From Dysgonomonas sp. BGC7 (lineage in GTDB: Bacteria; Bacteroidota; Bacteroidia; Bacteroidales; Dysgonomonadaceae): 64,000 bases of DNA. The notes beneath the pieces were generated by a model, which saw nothing but the letters and a program-made list of their open reading frames with translations, was not told the DNA's origin and made no database searches. The stretch covers positions 186,001 to 250,000 of the forward strand of contig NZ_CVRP01000010.1 of assembly GCF_001261735.1 (NCBI RefSeq), in the 5' to 3' direction. A program made the position numbers and the translations under genes. Position 1 is the stretch's first letter. Each line of letters begins with the position of its first letter. Of the stretch, positions 61,786 through 64,000 are shown one piece after another.

Positions 61786-61961
61786 GTCTTTATCTTTTCT
61801 CAATTTGTAAAGTTACTATAAATACTATCTAAACCGAAAGAATATATTTTCAGTTATCAACAAGTAAGGTTTTTTAATGTTTAGGGGAATAAGAAAAATA
61901 GTAGTAAATGCAACAATAAATTATTTTTACTATCCGAAATAAATCCGATTTTAACTAAAAC

Positions 61962-62004
61962 ATGACAAAGTTGTACACTTTACTTCTGTATTTTACTTTG
62001 TCAT
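61962..62004. other. inverted repeat between the Fpg-like gene and dnaE
   Basis: ATGACAAAGT (61962-61971) and ACTTTGTCAT (61995-62004) are exact inverted repeats separated by 23 nt. They lie in the 291-bp gap between the Fpg-like stop and the dnaE start. This may be a regulatory dyad for dnaE or a weak terminator; there is no leftward T-run. I see nothing else in the gap. Confidence 0.4.
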
Positions 62005-62076
62005 CTTTTCTTTTTTCTGTCAGTCTATTCACCAATATATAGATAAACTTCTATTGTTATTACAGCAAATATTTAT

Positions 62077-62904
62077 TTACTTCTCAGACTGACACTCTCT
62101 ACAATAGTATATTGTACCACCCAGATAAGCTTCTTTCACAATAGTACCACCACAATTAGGACACGGATTTTTATATGTATTCCTCGACAATAGACATTTA
62201 TATCCGCCAAAGTTTCCATAAAAATCTTTCTCCGTATTACGTCCACCATTGTTTATCATGCTGCGTAAAGTTACTTTTAGGGAATGAAATAAATCTTCTT
62301 TTTGCAGATCAGAAATTGTAGAAATTTTTCTCTTAGGGTGAATTCCTGCATTGAATAGAATATCTTGTAAAACTCCATTTCCTAATCCGGGTATTCGCTG
62401 TTCGGTAGCAAGAAGAGCTTTTATTGACATATCTTTTTTTACGCTCGTAAATATGTGTTCGAAATAAGTTTTATTGAATGTCTCATCGAGAGGAGATAAG
62501 CGTTGTAGACTGTTCTGGTAATAAAAATTATCAATAGCTCCATTATAAACATATATTGCACCATACATCGACACTGTAAATGCAAGAAAACTTTTATCTT
62601 CAAAAAGAATCAATAGTTGATGTTTGACAGGATATTTTTCAATAGCCGGGTAGAACTTCATGTTTACTCCATCACTTATTGATATTCTAACATTTCCATC
62701 AAGCAAAATATCAATAAATGATCCGTGCCCCGCTAAAGCTTCTACTCTATGCCCTACCAACAAATTGCGGTATAGTATAGGATCGCCACTATACCAAGTG
62801 AATCTATGAGGACTGGATGCCTGAACAACATCTACAATCTGTTTATCAATTAGTATTGTTTCAGCTTGACGACTTATGACAGTCGACTCGGGAATCTCTA
62901 TCAT
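62077..62904 (-). CDS. Fpg/Nei-family DNA glycosylase-like protein lacking the catalytic proline
   Basis: A 275-residue protein. The H2TH region (LATEQRIPGLGNGVLQDILF then NAGIHPKR) and a C-terminal zinc finger (CPNC ... CREC) are intact, so DNA binding is expected. The N-terminus is MIEIPES, where active Fpg and Nei have Met-Pro-Glu: Glu3 is kept, but the Pro2 nucleophile is replaced by Ile, and the usual beta-hairpin Lys (in GKyL) is replaced by Ser in AGHGSFID. A lesion-binding or altered-chemistry protein is possible. Homologues starting MIELPE exist in other bacteria as I recall, so the substitution may define a subfamily. It is 6 bp downstream of the antiporter gene. Confidence 0.85.
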   Translation of the reverse strand: MIEIPESTVISRQAETILIDKQIVDVVQASSPHRFTWYSGDPILYRNLLVGHRVEALAGHGSFIDILLDGNVRISISDGVNMKFYPAIEKYPVKHQLLILFEDKSFLAFTVSMYGAIYVYNGAIDNFYYQNSLQRLSPLDETFNKTYFEHIFTSVKKDMSIKALLATEQRIPGLGNGVLQDILFNAGIHPKRKISTISDLQKEDLFHSLKVTLRSMINNGGRNTEKDFYGNFGGYKCLLSRNTYKNPCPNCGGTIVKEAYLGGTIYYCRECQSEK

Positions 62905-62910
62905 AACTAC

Positions 62911-64000
62911 TTATGGAATTATAGGTTCCAAGTCTGATATATTACTTTCAAAAGAGTTTAATTTATCTTTTTCTCCAGCCAACCAAATGATATCGCCTTC
63001 CTGAAAGACAAAACTGACAGGACTAAAATTTATTATAGATTCTTCTCCGCGGTCGATACCGATTACCATACATTCTGTTTTTTCCCTTATACCTGCACCT
63101 GCAATAGTTTTATCGACAAGAGAACTTCCTTCTTCTATCAGAAACTGAGAAAGGCATATATGATGCTGTGCTTCCTCTTCTACTTGTGAATTTTGAGCCC
63201 TTTTATCAATCAAGTACTGAGAGAGTTTTTGCATCTCCTCGTCCGAGCCTGAAACAACAAGTTTATCGAAAGGATAAAGACGTTCATTACCATCCGGAAT
63301 ATTTATTTTTTTACTTCCTCTTATAATAGTAACAATGTTAACTCCGGTTTTCTGTCTAAAATTAAGTTCTCTCAATGTATATCCTACGCTAGAAGAAGAC
63401 TGTGATATTTCGAACTCTTCTATGTGAATATTTTTTGATCTTAAATCGTTAGCCACTGTTGGTAGAATTGCAGCTTTCTTCTCATCCATTTTTTGTTTAA
63501 GATTCAGATTCTCTAGAAAGCGAGCTTCCATTTTACGCGATTGTGCTTTAAATCCTTGAGAAAATATAATGAATGTAACAACTACAAGAGAAATTATAAC
63601 CATCAACACAGTCAATCGTGGAAATAATGGTATTAAAACCATGAGAACCAAAATTATACATATAATTATACGGAATGCAACGAGAGAAATAAGAGCCCCT
63701 CTGTTGAGCCTGTTGTCCTGCCATAAATTTTTGAATTCTGTAGAACGGTTTTTCTTCATCATAATAGCCCTCAAAAATGGAGCCATAGCCACTAATGTTA
63801 TAATCGCCGACAGAATAGGCCCCCACGTGCTTCCCGGCATATATTCTACAATATAAGGGGTTATAAAACTTTGAAAAATAAGTAAAATACCAACTGCAAT
63901 AGTGAAATATACTGCAACAAGAGTAAGGATACTTTTCAATAATTTCTTCCAGTCGTTTTGCTTATTTACAGTATTATACCCCGAAGCGCTGTAGCCCTCT
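62911..64000 (-). CDS. cation:proton antiporter C-terminal part with two TrkA-C domains (5' end outside window)
   Basis: The leftward reading frame stays open to the window edge, so only the C-terminal part (about 363 residues) is present. It begins with a hydrophilic linker (GYNTVNKQNDWKKLL) followed by about four or five membrane helices (LTLVAVYFTIAVGILLIF, GPILSAIITLVAMAPFL, IIICIILVLMVLI, LVVVTFIIF). A coiled segment follows, then two RCK_C/TrkA-C domains (SVGYTLRELNFRQKTGVNIV and LVDKTIAGAGIREKTECMVI). No TrkA-N NAD-binding domain lies between. The pattern matches Bacteroidota CPA2/KefB-like antiporters. A TTG at 63937-63939 could look like a start but is internal. Confidence 0.83.
   Translation of the reverse strand, partial: EGYSASGYNTVNKQNDWKKLLKSILTLVAVYFTIAVGILLIFQSFITPYIVEYMPGSTWGPILSAIITLVAMAPFLRAIMMKKNRSTEFKNLWQDNRLNRGALISLVAFRIIICIILVLMVLIPLFPRLTVLMVIISLVVVTFIIFSQGFKAQSRKMEARFLENLNLKQKMDEKKAAILPTVANDLRSKNIHIEEFEISQSSSSVGYTLRELNFRQKTGVNIVTIIRGSKKINIPDGNERLYPFDKLVVSGSDEEMQKLSQYLIDKRAQNSQVEEEAQHHICLSQFLIEEGSSLVDKTIAGAGIREKTECMVIGIDRGEESIINFSPVSFVFQEGDIIWLAGEKDKLNSFESNISDLEPIIP

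Noticed and set aside
62911-63939. Treating the antiporter fragment as a complete 342-residue TrkA-C membrane protein
   Set aside because: The apparent start is a TTG and the same frame stays open to the window edge with a plausible linker, so the gene is cut by the window.
1-64000. tRNA, rRNA, CRISPR arrays and complete insertion sequences
   Set aside because: I looked for tRNA-like cloverleaf elements, regularly spaced repeats, transposase motifs and long terminal inverted repeats and found none that could be supported. A covariance-model or repeat-finder scan would be decisive.

Overview
The window is chromosomal DNA of a low-GC Bacteroidota, most likely order Bacteroidales. The grounds are two SusC/SusD pairs with satellite lipoproteins, Bacteroidota-type promoters (TAnnTTTG at -7), lipoboxes on most glycosidases, and A-rich start-codon contexts instead of strong Shine-Dalgarno sequences. 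A Dysgonomonas-like genus is a guess. I saw no rRNA, tRNA, CRISPR array or complete insertion sequence.

Region 1 (about 0.15-15.9 kb) is a ten-gene leftward operon with a divergent DeoR-family regulator. From the promoter outward it encodes an AgaS-like SIS isomerase/deaminase, a GatZ/KbaZ-like subunit, a PfkB kinase, a GatY/KbaY-like class II aldolase, an exported amidohydrolase, a GH36-like alpha-galactosidase lipoprotein, SusC, SusD, a PKD-domain lipoprotein and a DUF4874/DUF4832-type lipoprotein. Together these read as a polysaccharide utilisation locus (PUL) for an alpha-galactosaminyl/galactosyl glycan, feeding tagatose-6-phosphate and tagatose-1,6-bisphosphate breakdown. Two copies of GAAACGTTTC lie in the divergent promoter region, one exactly between the predicted -33 and -7 elements of the operon promoter.

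Region 2 (16-25.2 kb) is mixed: an AraC-family remnant, malate dehydrogenase, a LysR regulator divergent from a YeiH/UPF0324 membrane protein, an AraC regulator, an NAD(P)-binding protein, a small lipoprotein, a His-rich membrane protein and a TonB-dependent receptor. A LysR-type dyad (TTATG-GGG-CATAA) occurs upstream of both yeiH and mdh at nearly the same distance from the -7 box.

Region 3 (25.3-47.9 kb) is a beta-mannan PUL. It holds a GH30 enzyme and carboxylesterase, an AraC regulator, an SSS sugar symporter, a GH130 enzyme, SusC/SusD, a surface glycan-binding-type lipoprotein, two paralogous clan GH-A lipoproteins of uncertain family, a GH26 mannanase, an alpha/beta-hydrolase esterase, a GH2 beta-mannosidase and a multidomain GH5-like enzyme. 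Four promoters here (GH30, symporter, GH2, GH5), plus a weaker fifth (susC), carry a common 27-bp site placed exactly 21 bp upstream of the TAnnTTTG -7 box in every case. I read it as the binding site of the adjacent AraC protein; this is the strongest new signal in the window.

Region 4 (48-64 kb) is mostly housekeeping: a secreted YD-repeat-like protein, carB and carA separated by a DUF6492-type protein, an orphan terminase-small-subunit-like HTH protein, tilS, a nitroreductase lipoprotein, trxA, dnaE, an Fpg/Nei-like protein lacking the catalytic proline, and the 3' part of a cation:proton antiporter cut by the window edge. A possible transcription attenuator precedes carA, and a 61-bp element with terminal inverted repeats lies beside it.
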